A DNA stretch of 64,000 bases from Syntrophobacterales bacterium (GCA_026417655.1 JAOACS010000014.1:62001-126000); one strand, 5' to 3'; positions 1-9,227 are shown, numbered from the stretch's first letter. Program-made: numbers and translations. Notes: generated from the sequence alone by a model not told the origin.

Positions 1-490
1 TTACCTCCGTTGTATGCCCTACAACACACCGATCGCCTATTAAGGCTCGACCTCGAATGTAGGCACCTTGACGTATTTCCGAGTTATTTCCAATTATGGT
101 AGGTCCCTTTATGAGCGCTCCAGGTTCTACAACTACCCCATTACCAATCCAAATCTTTTCATCCCAGAGGATTGCTCCAGCGTAAATGACCGATGCCTCA
201 ACCGTCTCTTCTCCCTCCACCACCACTTTAAAGGATCCTTTTGTTGGGTCACCTCCTTGGATCCTAAACCCCTGGCGATATACTTTTCCATGCCATAGAA
301 TAACCGTTTCGGGTAAGGGTTTTTGGAAATATCCGATCTTAGAAAGGGGACTTTCTTTTTTCTCTGAGGCCTCAAAACATATGTCCTGGATACCCTTTAC
401 TATTTCCCACACCAGATCGTATTGTCTCAGAAAATGACCGTAGCGCACAGAGGACAAATCAAAAAAAAATTCGGGCCTAAATATGTCCAT
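1..490 (-). CDS. Left-handed beta-helix (hexapeptide-repeat) protein, partial
   Basis: Reading from ATG at 490 the frame is open to the window edge (163 codons, C-terminus missing). After about 95 residues of mixed N-terminal sequence, a run of hexapeptide-like turns begins around residue 100, for example VVVEPGALIKGP and VRQG/IRQGAYIRG-like steps with I/V every sixth position. This is typical of left-handed beta-helix acyltransferases and of the C-terminal domains of sugar-nucleotide pyrophosphorylases. The N-terminal part shows no nucleotidyltransferase signature, so the enzyme class stays open. It is the last visible gene of a nine-gene minus-strand run, 15 nt after the CoA-binding protein, with GGAG shortly before the ATG. 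The beta-helix fold is clear; the substrate is unknown. Confidence 0.7.
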   Translation of the reverse strand, partial: MDIFRPEFFFDLSSVRYGHFLRQYDLVWEIVKGIQDICFEASEKKESPLSKIGYFQKPLPETVILWHGKVYRQGFRIQGGDPTKGSFKVVVEGEETVEASVIYAGAILWDEKIWIGNGVVVEPGALIKGPTIIGNNSEIRQGAYIRGRALIGDRCVVGHTTEV

Positions 491-505
491 TCACTAATCT
501 CCTTT

Positions 506-949
506 TCACTTTTTGGATTTAATAAGTCTATTGTGTTCTATCTTCATACATTTGTTCATCACCACCTTGAGCCCTGCCTGTTTTGCCTTCTCTGCGGCTT
601 CGTTATGCGTGAGACCAAGTTGCATCCATACCGCCCCTGCTCCTACCTGAATGGCCTCATCAACTATTCCTGGAATGGCTTCCACATTTCTAAAGATATC
701 GACAACATCAACCCTTTCGGGAATGGATTTGAGATCCGGATAGCATGGTTCCCCAAGGACTTCCTTGTATTTTGGATTCACGGGAATAACTTTATAACCG
801 TGTTCTTTGAGGTACTTTGCCACCTTGTGGCTGTCTCGGTCTTCGTTATGGGATATACCTACAACCGCAACAGTTTTTGCTGATTTCAAAAGTTCCACAA
901 CCTCTTCATCAGAAGCGATGTAATCTGGGATTTCACATCCTTTTGTCAT
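506..949 (-). CDS. CoA-binding domain protein (YccU type)
   Basis: A 147-residue single-domain Rossmann protein of the CoA_binding_2 (YccU) family. The N-terminus has the nucleotide-binding strand-turn VAVVGISHNEDRDSHKVA, followed by the family segment YKVIPVNPKYKEVLG and the later VWMQLGLTHNEAA and VVMNKCMKIEH motifs. Length matches the family. These proteins resemble the CoA-binding part of succinyl-CoA synthetase alpha but lack the catalytic ligase domain; a role as a CoA or nucleotide-ligand binding protein is inferred only. The start overlaps the end of the U32 gene by 17 nt, which suggests translational coupling. The gene belongs to the same minus-strand run as purB. Confidence 0.85.
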   Translation of the reverse strand: MTKGCEIPDYIASDEEVVELLKSAKTVAVVGISHNEDRDSHKVAKYLKEHGYKVIPVNPKYKEVLGEPCYPDLKSIPERVDVVDIFRNVEAIPGIVDEAIQVGAGAVWMQLGLTHNEAAEKAKQAGLKVVMNKCMKIEHNRLIKSKK

Positions 950-3032
950 GGCTTACCTCCTTTACTAGGTTTAGGTTCCAATTGCAGTCGGTAAAGGGTT
1001 TATCATCCCTTTCATGTTCAAATCCACTAAGGAGTCTCGAAAGATCTTTGCTAAGATCTCGAGGTCCCTCGCTTAAGTCTATAGCAAAATAATGATACCC
1101 CATATTGATAAGTTCTCCAAGCTTTCCAAAAAGGCTTATGGGGCGATCAGCGTAGATAAAGCTCAAAGCTCCATTTCTGGAGTAGTAATATCTTTCCCCC
1201 TTCTCCGTTATAAAGGGCTTCATTTCCATAAGCTTTGGCTCAAGGATGGATACCATAAGGGATGGCCATGAATACACTGTTACTATGGGCACTGCTGGCA
1301 TTGGATATTTTATGAACTCTAGAAGCTCTCCCTTCGTAACGTCTACAGAAAGGCTGATGGCGAAACATCCCTGTTGGGCCCAGTGAAAAAGAGCTGCTGG
1401 GTTTCTAACATTAAGTCTTATCCCTCCAAAGATTCCAATCTTTTGCCGATTTTCAGTAAGTTTTTGCAGAACCTCCAGGTGGCTAGTGTTATTGATTTCC
1501 CATAGCAAAAAACCTCTTGATATGAACCACCCTATGGCTCGTTCATAGATCTTCATCCTTTGCGTCCATCCAACTATAGGAGTAGGAAGAGAGAGCACAA
1601 GCCGCTCCTTTTGGGCATCGAGAATACGCATTTTGGCTAGACTCTCAAGATTATGAAGGGTTGCCTTCAGTATAATCCATCGTGCAGGCGAATGAAAAAC
1701 GGAAGGTAGAATTTCTGGATTTGAAATCTTGACTATAAGTTTAGTGCCTCCCCTTCGAAGGGCTCGTCTCTTATCTGGTAGCTCCTCTAACATATCCCTA
1801 AGAGACGTAGAGGGGGGTGGCTTTAGAGAAATACCTTGGGAAATCTCAGAGCGGATTCGCTTCCAAACTAAGTGGGGCCTTTCCCCCTTTCTCCCCACGA
1901 AGAATAGCTTAGCACCCACGGGTAGGTCGGAGAACCCTTCAAGCTCAAAAAGTTCATCTCCTAATTTACTAATCTTTATGATCTCCCTTAGTCTTTCTTC
2001 CCTGCCCTTGGATGTTTCCGGTCGGACAATATCTCCTAAATGAAGTCCCCTTTTCGATCTAATAATGACCCTATTTCCCTCTTTGGATTCAATTGTTCCT
2101 ACCCAAATTCCGCTAGTTCCAGAAAGTTTGGGAGAGAGGACATCCTGTGAAGGATTTTCTGACCAAAAACCCGGACTAAGGCGTCTAGATGGAGCCCTTC
2201 TTAGTAGATCTTCGGCCTGGAGCATTCGCTCCTTTTCATCTTCTGGCTTTGCATCCAGAACCATCCTATAGGCTTTAACTACCATTTTTACGTAATCAGG
2301 GGATTTCATCCGGCCCTCAATCTTAAGGGCAGCAATTTTCGATCGTTTAAGCTCTGGGATGAAGTGAAGGGCTGAGAAGTCGTTACAGGAGAGGAAAAAT
2401 CCCTCCCGATGCCCCTGACGAAAGCGAAGTCTGCATGGCTGAGCACATTCACCTCGAAGACCACTCCTTCCTCCTCTAAAGCTGCTTGCTATACAAAGTC
2501 CAGAAAAGGAAAAACAGAGGGCTCCATGGACAAAGACTTCCACTTCGATCGAGGCCCTCTGAGCGATTGAGATGGCTTCATCTAGGGGCACTTCGCGAGC
2601 AAGCACCACACGTTTTATTCCCCAACGGGCCGCCATCTCCACGCCTTGAAGGTTATGGATACCCGAGAGAGTGCTTAAGTGAAGAGGGATTCCCGGAAAG
2701 AATCGCTTTGATAAGAAGACCACACCGGCGTCTTGTACTATTAATCCACCAAAGCTTTTGAAACTTACAAAGGACGAAATTTCAGCTAGCAAGCTGTGTA
2801 AAGATTCAAGTTCGTTGGATAGGATAAGACTATTTAAGGCAAAATAAATCCTTTTTCTCCTTGATTCCGCCCAGGCGAGGAGATCGGTGCACTCATCTAA
2901 GGTAAAATTATCTGCAAAGGCTCGAGCATTCCACCCGCGGATACCGACGTAGACTGCGTCGGCTCCTGCTTCAAAGGCTGTCCAAAAAGTCTCAATAGAT
3001 CCGGCCGGTGCAAGCAGTTCAGGAGCCCCCAT
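933..3032 (-). CDS. Peptidase U32 family protein (RlhA/TrhP-like)
   Basis: A 699-residue U32-family protein. It opens with the family hallmark PELLAPAGSIETFWTAFEAG, carries AVYVGIRGWNARA, and has the U32 signature around residues 165-200 (EVFVHGALCFSFSGLC followed by GECAQPCRLRF). The four cysteines there are the probable Fe-S ligands of this family. Characterised relatives (RlhA, TrhP) hydroxylate rRNA or tRNA bases rather than degrade proteins, so an RNA-hydroxylation role is the better guess. The roughly 700-residue length matches the long RlhA-like form with extra C-terminal domains. ATG at 3032 is chosen over TTG at 3050 because a purine-rich GAGGA lies just upstream. It overlaps the creatininase gene by 14 nt. 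Confidence 0.85.
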   Translation of the reverse strand: MGAPELLAPAGSIETFWTAFEAGADAVYVGIRGWNARAFADNFTLDECTDLLAWAESRRKRIYFALNSLILSNELESLHSLLAEISSFVSFKSFGGLIVQDAGVVFLSKRFFPGIPLHLSTLSGIHNLQGVEMAARWGIKRVVLAREVPLDEAISIAQRASIEVEVFVHGALCFSFSGLCIASSFRGGRSGLRGECAQPCRLRFRQGHREGFFLSCNDFSALHFIPELKRSKIAALKIEGRMKSPDYVKMVVKAYRMVLDAKPEDEKERMLQAEDLLRRAPSRRLSPGFWSENPSQDVLSPKLSGTSGIWVGTIESKEGNRVIIRSKRGLHLGDIVRPETSKGREERLREIIKISKLGDELFELEGFSDLPVGAKLFFVGRKGERPHLVWKRIRSEISQGISLKPPPSTSLRDMLEELPDKRRALRRGGTKLIVKISNPEILPSVFHSPARWIILKATLHNLESLAKMRILDAQKERLVLSLPTPIVGWTQRMKIYERAIGWFISRGFLLWEINNTSHLEVLQKLTENRQKIGIFGGIRLNVRNPAALFHWAQQGCFAISLSVDVTKGELLEFIKYPMPAVPIVTVYSWPSLMVSILEPKLMEMKPFITEKGERYYYSRNGALSFIYADRPISLFGKLGELINMGYHYFAIDLSEGPRDLSKDLSRLLSGFEHERDDKPFTDCNWNLNLVKEVSHDKRM

Positions 3033-3753
3033 CAGGTTCCTCTTCCTCAAGAGATTTGATAATCTCTATAAGAGCTTCTACTGAGCGTTCCATAATTATT
3101 TTGCCCTTCTCTCGCGATGCCTTTCCCGGGTTTCCCCATACCCCTCCTTTCCAAAAGGCTCGTTTGTTTCTCACGATCAGAAAAGGAGGGAAGGAAGGGT
3201 ATTCTTCAGGAGCTCTTCCCTTTACGTAGCTGGGAAATAGATATTCCATGACCGATGTTTCCACCTCTCCGGCGTGGGAGTCCGACGGTGTTTCCACAAT
3301 GTCCTTCCAGGCTATCCGACCTAGATCATTTACGGATACCACAGCAAAACGACCCTTATGGAGCTCCAGGAGGAGTTCCTCACAGGCATCTACAAGCATG
3401 GCCATATGAGTGCTACCGGCATGACCACTTAGGATTAGGAAACGTCTCAACCCCTGTTGATAGAAGCCCCTTAAGATATCCTGGATGAAAAGCCTAAGGG
3501 TTGTGCCCTTTATTGTAATAGTTCCAGGATGGTTTGAGGAACTTCTACAGAGACCATAGGTGATCGGTGGGGCCACCCAGATAAATATTTTCTCCGATAC
3601 CGCCTTTGCAAGCTCTACAGCGTGCCAAGTGTCAGTTCCAAGGGGAAGGTGAGGGCCGTGCTCCTCTATAGAACCACAGGGGACAATCACCGTACGGCTT
3701 CTTTCGAGACCGGCTAGAAACTCATGCATTGTGACAGAGTCAACCGTAGGCAT
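3019..3753 (-). CDS. Creatininase family amidohydrolase
   Basis: A 244-residue creatininase-fold metal hydrolase. Metal-binding motifs are visible: GSIEEHGPHLPLGTD near the N-terminus, LSGHAGSTHMA in the middle and DSHAGEVETS towards the C-terminus, giving the expected Glu/His/Asp ligand set. The family includes creatininase, ArfB formamide hydrolases and MftE peptidases. Nothing here selects one, although linkage to purB leaves a purine or pteridine-related amide substrate possible. ATG at 3753 is preferred over GTG at 3792: it has GGGAG six bases upstream and leaves a clean 13-nt gap after purB, whereas the longer start would run into purB. Family assignment is firm; substrate is unknown. 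Confidence 0.85.
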   Translation of the reverse strand: MPTVDSVTMHEFLAGLERSRTVIVPCGSIEEHGPHLPLGTDTWHAVELAKAVSEKIFIWVAPPITYGLCRSSSNHPGTITIKGTTLRLFIQDILRGFYQQGLRRFLILSGHAGSTHMAMLVDACEELLLELHKGRFAVVSVNDLGRIAWKDIVETPSDSHAGEVETSVMEYLFPSYVKGRAPEEYPSFPPFLIVRNKRAFWKGGVWGNPGKASREKGKIIMERSVEALIEIIKSLEEEEPDGGS

Positions 3754-3766
3754 GGGGATCTCCCTT

Positions 3767-5071
3767 TTATTGGGAAGTTTTCCCAAAGACACGGGAAAAA
3801 ATCGTTTCTACATGACGGGCATAAAAACGAAGATCGAAGAGCCCTTCCAGTTCCTCTAAGCTGAGATATTTCATAACGTCGGGATCGTCCATTAGTCGCT
3901 CTTTCAACTGTCCACCTTCCTGCCATACTTTCATGGCGTTTCTCTGAACTAGTTCGTATGCATCATTTCGGGGAAGTCCCTTCTGGGTGAGTGCAAGCAT
4001 GACGCGCTGTGAATTAAAGAGCCCACCTGTAAGGGCAAGATTTCTTGCTATATTTTCCGGATAAACCGTAAGATTTTCAATAATATTGGTGAGGCGATTC
4101 AGCATATAATCAAGAAGTATGGTGCTATCTGGTCCTATGATGCGCTCGACTGAGGAATGACTTATATCCCGTTCATGCCATAGAGCTACATTCTCCATGG
4201 CAGCAAGGGCGTTAGCTCTTAGTATTCTGGCTAATCCGGAAAGATTTTCGCAACCAATAGGATTTCTCTTATGCGGCATTGCGGAGGAGCCTTTCTGGCC
4301 TGGGGCGAAATACTCCTCTGCCTCTCGCACCTCGGTCCTTTGGAGATGACGAATCTCGACAGCGATCTTTTCCACGGTGCAACCAATTATAGCGAGCGTT
4401 GAGAAGAATTCAGCATGGCGGTCTCTTTGGATAATCTGAGTGCTTATGGGATCTGGCTTAAGACCGAGTTTTTCACAAACATCCCTTTCTACTTCAGGAT
4501 CAATACTTGCATAGGTTCCGACAGCTCCAGAGATTTTACCTACCCGAATACTTTCCCTGGCATTCCAAAGTCTTTCTCTATTTCTTTTCATTTCTTCATA
4601 CCAGAGGGCGAATTTGAGCCCTAGAGTGATTGGTTCGGCATGGACACCGTGGGAACGTCCAATCATTATAAGGTCTTTCCACCTAAAGGCTTGAGTCTTT
4701 AGGGCTTTCATGAGTAGATCTATATCTTTTAGGAGAATATCGGAGGCTTCAACGAGGAGTAGGGCAAAGGATGTGTCTAACACGTCGGAGGATGTTAGTC
4801 CCTCGTGGATGAAGCGTGCTGGAGCGCCCACAAATTCTGCAACATTAGTTATGAAGGCTATGACGTCATGTTTTGTAACCTCTTCTATCTCTTCGACGCG
4901 TCTTGGATCAAAGTTAGCTCTTTCCTTTATAACGAGCCAGTCCTCCCAGGGGATTTCACCCCTTTCGGCTCGGACTTCGCAGACTGCAAGTTCTACTTCG
5001 AGCCATTTCCTATAACGATTTTCCTGACTCCACAGGGTGCCCATCTCCGGTCGAGTGTATCTTGGAATCAC
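3767..5071 (-). CDS. purB: Adenylosuccinate lyase
   Basis: A 434-residue fumarase/aspartase-superfamily enzyme. PurB cleaves adenylosuccinate to AMP and fumarate, and SAICAR to AICAR, in purine synthesis. The superfamily signature GSSAMPHKRNP is present near residue 265 and contains the flexible catalytic-serine loop. The catalytic-histidine region GRSHGVHAEPITLG and the N-terminal IPRYTRPEMGTLWS typical of the short bacterial PurB clade are also present. Length is normal for that clade (about 430). It lies 25 nt after trkA and 13 nt before the creatininase gene in the same minus-strand run. No anomaly seen. Confidence 0.96.
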   Translation of the reverse strand: MIPRYTRPEMGTLWSQENRYRKWLEVELAVCEVRAERGEIPWEDWLVIKERANFDPRRVEEIEEVTKHDVIAFITNVAEFVGAPARFIHEGLTSSDVLDTSFALLLVEASDILLKDIDLLMKALKTQAFRWKDLIMIGRSHGVHAEPITLGLKFALWYEEMKRNRERLWNARESIRVGKISGAVGTYASIDPEVERDVCEKLGLKPDPISTQIIQRDRHAEFFSTLAIIGCTVEKIAVEIRHLQRTEVREAEEYFAPGQKGSSAMPHKRNPIGCENLSGLARILRANALAAMENVALWHERDISHSSVERIIGPDSTILLDYMLNRLTNIIENLTVYPENIARNLALTGGLFNSQRVMLALTQKGLPRNDAYELVQRNAMKVWQEGGQLKERLMDDPDVMKYLSLEELEGLFDLRFYARHVETIFSRVFGKTSQ

Positions 5072-5096
5072 AGACGTTACCTCCTTTAACCTTTTT

Positions 5097-5756
5097 TTAA
5101 TGACGTTCTAGATCCCTAGAGAGCTTTTCCATCCCCCTTTGAAGGCCAAGAATAATTAAGATATCATCCTTCTCAATAAGATATTTAGCTCTAGGTATAA
5201 AAACGAACCGAGAGGGTTTTTTTATAGCGATGACTTGTAAGCTATACCTATTTATGAGATCGAGCTCCTGGAGTGTTTTCCCGTAGAAGGATAAAGGTGC
5301 CGGAAACTCGAATATGGCATAGTCTTCATGAAAGGGAAGGTAGTCTATCATATTAGGGTTATGAATACGTTGAGCTATAGTTAAGGCCATGTCCTTTTCG
5401 GGGAAGACAACATGATGGGCTCCAACGTATTTCAATATCTGGGCGTGTTCTTCGCTAAGAGCCTTTGCATAAATAAGCTTTGCCCTGATTTGTTGGAGAT
5501 TAAATGTAGTTAGAATGCTTGCTAACATATTGGTTCCTATGGCGACTATGTTAACGTCTAGATCCTGAAGCCCTAGGGATTTTAAGGTCTCTAGGTTTGT
5601 TCCGTCTGCCACAATGGCTTCACTTACCTCTTGACGGATTTTCTGTATGGGGTCTTTCCTTACATCTAGGGCGATAACTTCGTGGCCTTTTCTAGAGAGT
5701 TCACAAGCAAGGTAATAGCCGAAATTCCCAAGACCTATCACAGCAATTTGAGCCAT
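5097..5756 (-). CDS. TrkA/KtrA-type potassium channel regulatory subunit
   Basis: A 219-residue cytoplasmic RCK protein. The N-terminal TrkA_N Rossmann domain shows the dinucleotide motif IGLGNFGYYLACELSRKGHEV, with the acidic residue that contacts ribose in ALDVRKD. A TrkA_C ligand domain follows (about residues 135-215, LQVIAIKKPSRFVFIPRA and DDILIILGLQ). One RCK unit of about 220 residues is the KtrA form rather than the double-length TrkA. It would gate the adjacent membrane subunit (5765-7171) in response to ATP/ADP or NAD(H). The two genes are 8 nt apart. Confidence 0.92.
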   Translation of the reverse strand: MAQIAVIGLGNFGYYLACELSRKGHEVIALDVRKDPIQKIRQEVSEAIVADGTNLETLKSLGLQDLDVNIVAIGTNMLASILTTFNLQQIRAKLIYAKALSEEHAQILKYVGAHHVVFPEKDMALTIAQRIHNPNMIDYLPFHEDYAIFEFPAPLSFYGKTLQELDLINRYSLQVIAIKKPSRFVFIPRAKYLIEKDDILIILGLQRGMEKLSRDLERH

Positions 5757-5764
5757 AGCATCTC

Positions 5765-7171
5765 CTAACCTATCATTATTTTTTCCTCGGCGTAGATAAA
5801 GCTACTTTTGGGATAAGGCCTGGGGCTTATAGCTGAAGCGATCACAAGGGGACCTAATCTTCCAATGAACATTACGAATACCAGCACAAGCTTTGATAGG
5901 TCATTAAGCTCAGAGGTCACGCCCATGCTTAACCCAACAGTGCCGAATGCCGAAATTACCTCAAAGAGATACTTTACAAAAAGTCCACCGGTTTCGCCGT
6001 AGGGTTTTGCCCCAAGTTCTGTTACAAGAAGACATGCCGTTGACGAAATAACAATAAGAATACCAAGGGATAAAACCCCGAAAGCTTTATTTATGGAGTC
6101 TTCATCAATACTTCTTCTAAAGATTGAAGCCCTTTCTTTTCCTAAAAACCTTGAAATCCCAAAGGCTACCAACGCAGCTGTGGTAGATGTTTTGATTCCA
6201 CCTGCAGTGGAGCCAGGAGACCCTCCTATGAACATCAAGATCATAGTGCCCATGATGGTGATGGGTGTCATGGAGGCAAAGTCTAGAGTGTTAAAGCCTG
6301 CTGTTCTTGGGGTAACAGACTGAAAGAGGGAGGCTAAGATCCGCTCCGACAGGCTAAAATCCTTCATAGTAACATTCCATTCTAGGATTAGAAAAAGCAG
6401 AAGGCCAGAAACGATAAGCCAAAATGTTGTGGATAAAACTATTTTCGAATGAAGGGATAAACGATGCCACAGCCTTTTTGGGGATAGGATAAACCTCAAC
6501 TGTCCATATAGTTCATTGAGGACTAGAAATCCTAGACCTCCCATAACTATTAACGTGGATATGGTTAAAACAACATTAGGATCGGCACGATAACCCATTA
6601 GGGAGTCGGAGAAAAGGCTAAAGCCAGCATTACAAAAGGCGCTTATAGAATGAAAGATAGCTTCCCAAAGGCTTCTAGATAGATCTCCGTGGTGACTAAA
6701 GAACCCCAAAAAGAGAGTGATCGCTCCACTTGCCTCTATAACTAGTGTAAAAGCTACAATACGTTTTATCATGCTGAGGATGTCTGATTGGGGGCTGTGG
6801 GTAAAGGTGTCCTGTAGAATAAACCTAGATCTTATAGAGATACTTCGCCCCGTGAGAGTTAAAAGTCCTGTTGAGATGGTCATTATGCCTAAGCCACCTA
6901 TCTGAATCAGAATGAGTATAATAAGTTGCCCTAGGAAACTGAAGTAGGAACCTATATCTATCACCGAAAGCCCTGTAACACAGGCTGCTGATGTGGCCAT
7001 AAAAAGGGCATCAATAAAGGATAGGTGGGTTTTCCCATCGGTGGGAACTTTTAAAGGCACTGCCATGAGGCCTATGGAACCCATCAATATAAAGATGCCA
7101 AAACTTACAACCGGAAAGAACCACTGGGATGTTTTTAATTTCAACCAAGAGGTTGGTCCATGAAAAAACAT
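5765..7171 (-). CDS. TrkH/KtrB-type potassium transporter subunit
   Basis: A 468-residue multi-span membrane protein, the ion-conducting partner of the RCK protein encoded just downstream. The repeated pore-loop segments of the Trk/Ktr superfamily are visible: SAACVTGLSVIDIG, ISAFCNAGFSLFSD, TPRTAGFNTLDFA and ISAFGTVGLSMGV, each with the selectivity glycine. The GGSPGSTAGGIKTST segment is also typical. Hydrophobic helices run throughout, consistent with four M1-P-M2 repeats. Predicted function is Na+- or H+-coupled K+ uptake. Its ATG directly follows the stop of DUF2304, so the genes are co-translated neighbours. Confidence 0.94.
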   Translation of the reverse strand: MFFHGPTSWLKLKTSQWFFPVVSFGIFILMGSIGLMAVPLKVPTDGKTHLSFIDALFMATSAACVTGLSVIDIGSYFSFLGQLIILILIQIGGLGIMTISTGLLTLTGRSISIRSRFILQDTFTHSPQSDILSMIKRIVAFTLVIEASGAITLFLGFFSHHGDLSRSLWEAIFHSISAFCNAGFSLFSDSLMGYRADPNVVLTISTLIVMGGLGFLVLNELYGQLRFILSPKRLWHRLSLHSKIVLSTTFWLIVSGLLLFLILEWNVTMKDFSLSERILASLFQSVTPRTAGFNTLDFASMTPITIMGTMILMFIGGSPGSTAGGIKTSTTAALVAFGISRFLGKERASIFRRSIDEDSINKAFGVLSLGILIVISSTACLLVTELGAKPYGETGGLFVKYLFEVISAFGTVGLSMGVTSELNDLSKLVLVFVMFIGRLGPLVIASAISPRPYPKSSFIYAEEKIMIG

Positions 7172-7519
7172 CTAATCCTCCGATCCTCTGTCTCGTTTTT
7201 CAAGTATAGCTATCCTTTGGATGAGTCTTTTTATCTCCTTCTCCTGTTTCGAAAGCTCGATATCCATCTTCAAAATTTTAAGAAATAGAGCAGCAAAACC
7301 TAGAGAGAAGAATAGGGTAGGTGGATAATTTACTCCAAAAAACCAGGCTATCCTATCCACAACGTTTGGGAAGGCTCCAGCAATAATGGAAGCTATAGCA
7401 AGAAGGAACCACCATAGAGTATGGCGAACATGAATATAGTCTTTTCTAACAAGAAATAAAATAGTCAGTGCGATACTTACACCGATAATAGTCGATGTGA
7501 GACGATAGGGCATTATCAT
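7172..7519 (-). CDS. DUF2304 family small membrane protein
   Basis: A 115-residue protein with three hydrophobic segments (about residues 8-23, 34-52 and 65-82) and a charged C-terminal helix that looks coiled-coil (KQEKEIKRLIQRIAILEKR). This fits DUF2304, a small membrane protein family often encoded next to GT2 glycosyltransferases, as here: its ATG directly abuts the stop of the upstream GT2 gene. Function is not established; a membrane partner of the glycosyltransferase is an inference from gene pairing. Confidence 0.75.
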   Translation of the reverse strand: MIMPYRLTSTIIGVSIALTILFLVRKDYIHVRHTLWWFLLAIASIIAGAFPNVVDRIAWFFGVNYPPTLFFSLGFAALFLKILKMDIELSKQEKEIKRLIQRIAILEKRDRGSED

Positions 7520-8182
7520 CTAGAGACTCCTTTTTGAAATTCCAAAAATACTAGAATAAATCATGTATCGAATAACCGTTCCCCAGTTTGAGAAAACTCT
7601 TGAGTGCCCAGCCTTTCGCTCATACATCCTAACGGGCACTTCGACAATAGAAAGTCCCCTTTTAGCAAGAATTAGCAAAACACCTATATCCTGGTAGTCC
7701 AGAAGAAGAGCCTCCTTGCTAGTAAGGATTTCTATGGCTTCCTTGCTATACAATCTGAAGCCAGAAGTAAGGTCTATAACAGGGAGTCCCGTTAAAAATC
7801 TTAGGAAACTCCAGGCCCCTTTTCTCATCCAACTTGCTCTATCTGGGCATGAGCCAATCACGACGTGGGCTCCCGTTTTGCGATACACCTCAAGAAGCAG
7901 TGAAATATCCTCTACCTCGTGTTGTCCATCTCCATCAAGGGTTACGACTGGAAAAATTCGGTGATGTCTAGCGAAGAGAAGTCCCGTTTGGATAGCTGTC
8001 CAGGCTCCCAGTTGTCTTCCATGGGATATAACAATGGCACCTCCACGGAAAGCCTCGATCGCTGTATCGTCGGTGCTTCCATCATCTATCACCACAATCG
8101 GACATCCTATTTGACGCCACACATTTTCAACCACCTGCCTTATTGTCCTTTCCTCATTACATGCGGGTATTATGACAATCAC
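7520..8182 (-). CDS. Family 2 glycosyltransferase
   Basis: A 220-residue GT-A fold enzyme starting MIVIIPACNEERTIRQVVE, the nucleotide-sugar strand of GT2 enzymes. It has VVIDDGSTDDT and the DxD-like metal motif VVTLDGDGQHEVEDI, followed by DLTSGFRLYSKEA as in dolichyl-phosphate-mannose/undecaprenyl-phosphate transferases. There is no C-terminal membrane domain; the adjacent DUF2304 protein may supply the anchor. The start codon is GTG. It is the first gene of the nine-gene minus-strand run and lies 87 nt after marC. Sugar and acceptor cannot be told from sequence. Confidence 0.88.
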   Translation of the reverse strand: MIVIIPACNEERTIRQVVENVWRQIGCPIVVIDDGSTDDTAIEAFRGGAIVISHGRQLGAWTAIQTGLLFARHHRIFPVVTLDGDGQHEVEDISLLLEVYRKTGAHVVIGSCPDRASWMRKGAWSFLRFLTGLPVIDLTSGFRLYSKEAIEILTSKEALLLDYQDIGVLLILAKRGLSIVEVPVRMYERKAGHSRVFSNWGTVIRYMIYSSIFGISKRSL

Positions 8183-8269
8183 CTGAGATCTTTCCTTCCC
8201 TATTAAAGTTAAAGATCCTTAGAGCAGAAGCTTTGTAGCTTAAAGGAAAGAGAAGGTAAAGAGTCTCCC

Positions 8270-8899
8270 TTATTTTAAATTTAAGATAGCCTGGAGACCT
8301 TGGGCGATAAATTGGACCGCCATGGCCGCAAGAAGAAGTCCCATGAGCCTTGATATGACTCTTATTCCACCGTAGCCAAGAAATCTACTAATTATCACAC
8401 TGAACCTAAGGCTTAAGTAGACAACGAAGGAAGCTCCTATAACAGCTATAACAAGGATTATGACATGGTAAGAATCTTCCGCCAGTTGTCGCCATAAAAG
8501 AACATTGGTGATAGCACCAGGCCCCGCTATAAAGGGGATGCCCATGGGAACAATGGCTATGTTTTCCTTTTCCATAGTCTCCTGTTCTTCTTCCGTTGTG
8601 GTTTTCATACCACTAGGAAGAATCTGAAGCATCTGAAGGGCGTAAAGAAAAAAAATGATACCCCCCGTTATTTGGAAGGCCGGTATAGAGATTCCAAAAA
8701 AGGATAGAACCCTTTCTCCACCTATACAGAATATGGTAAGGATGGTTGCTGCAGAAACGGATGACCATATAGCTGTCCGAATTCGCTCCCTCGGCTCATA
8801 GGCTGAGGTAAAATTTAAAAATAGAGGAAGGTTTCCAAGAGGATCCATGATGAGGACCAGAGATATGAAGGCCTTAACAAAATATTCCCCTAAAGACAT
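8270..8899 (-). CDS. MarC family integral membrane protein
   Basis: A 209-residue protein with about six hydrophobic helices and MarC (UPF0056) family motifs: VLIMDPLGNLPLFLN near the N-terminus, IVPMGIPFIAGPGAIT in the middle and RVISRLMGLLLAAMAVQFIA near the end. MarC was once linked to multiple antibiotic resistance, but that link is not supported for E. coli marC; the transport substrate is unknown. It is monocistronic or lies ahead of the GT2 gene with an 87-nt gap. Confidence 0.9.
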   Translation of the reverse strand: MSLGEYFVKAFISLVLIMDPLGNLPLFLNFTSAYEPRERIRTAIWSSVSAATILTIFCIGGERVLSFFGISIPAFQITGGIIFFLYALQMLQILPSGMKTTTEEEQETMEKENIAIVPMGIPFIAGPGAITNVLLWRQLAEDSYHVIILVIAVIGASFVVYLSLRFSVIISRFLGYGGIRVISRLMGLLLAAMAVQFIAQGLQAILNLK

Positions 8900-9069
8900 A
8901 TGCTAGCCCCTTTGCCAATATTTTTTCCCTGGAAGTTTACGATCCCAAGGGGGAAATCTCAAGTAACTTCCTTCTATGGAGTTGACTAGGATTATTTATT
9001 TCGCTAGATTGCTTTCGCTTTTCATTGGGGAAAAGTCTAGTAATACTCGAAACTAAGGGAAGGAGTGTT

Positions 9070-9198
9070 ATGGCAAAGCATAAAAAAATCGAGAGAAGAC
9101 GAGAGATTGAAAGAAGAAGGAGACGTAGAGCTAAGAGGCTTAAGGAAAGAGCTAAGTTACAACTTCAACAACTCCAAAGCCAAGCTGGTCAACACTAA
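9070..9198 (+). CDS. 42-residue arginine/lysine-rich small protein
   Basis: A short frame of 42 codons beginning ATG at 9070 with a strong AGGAG seven bases upstream and ending TAA. The product is extremely basic: residues 5-29 are almost only K, R and E (KKIERRREIERRRRRRAKRL), followed by a glutamine-rich tail. It would form a charged single helix. Such composition occurs in small nucleic-acid or ribosome-associated proteins, but no family is recognised. The good ribosome-binding site in an otherwise empty stretch just before the RdgC-like gene is the main support. Confidence 0.5.
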   Translation: MAKHKKIERRREIERRRRRRAKRLKERAKLQLQQLQSQAGQH

Positions 9199-9227
9199 AG
9201 TCCACAAGTATTGTCGAGTGGAACACA

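Noticed and set aside
422-883. 153-codon forward open frame opposite the CoA-binding gene
   Set aside because: Antisense shadow; the minus-strand frames have family motifs and ribosome-binding sites, this one has neither.
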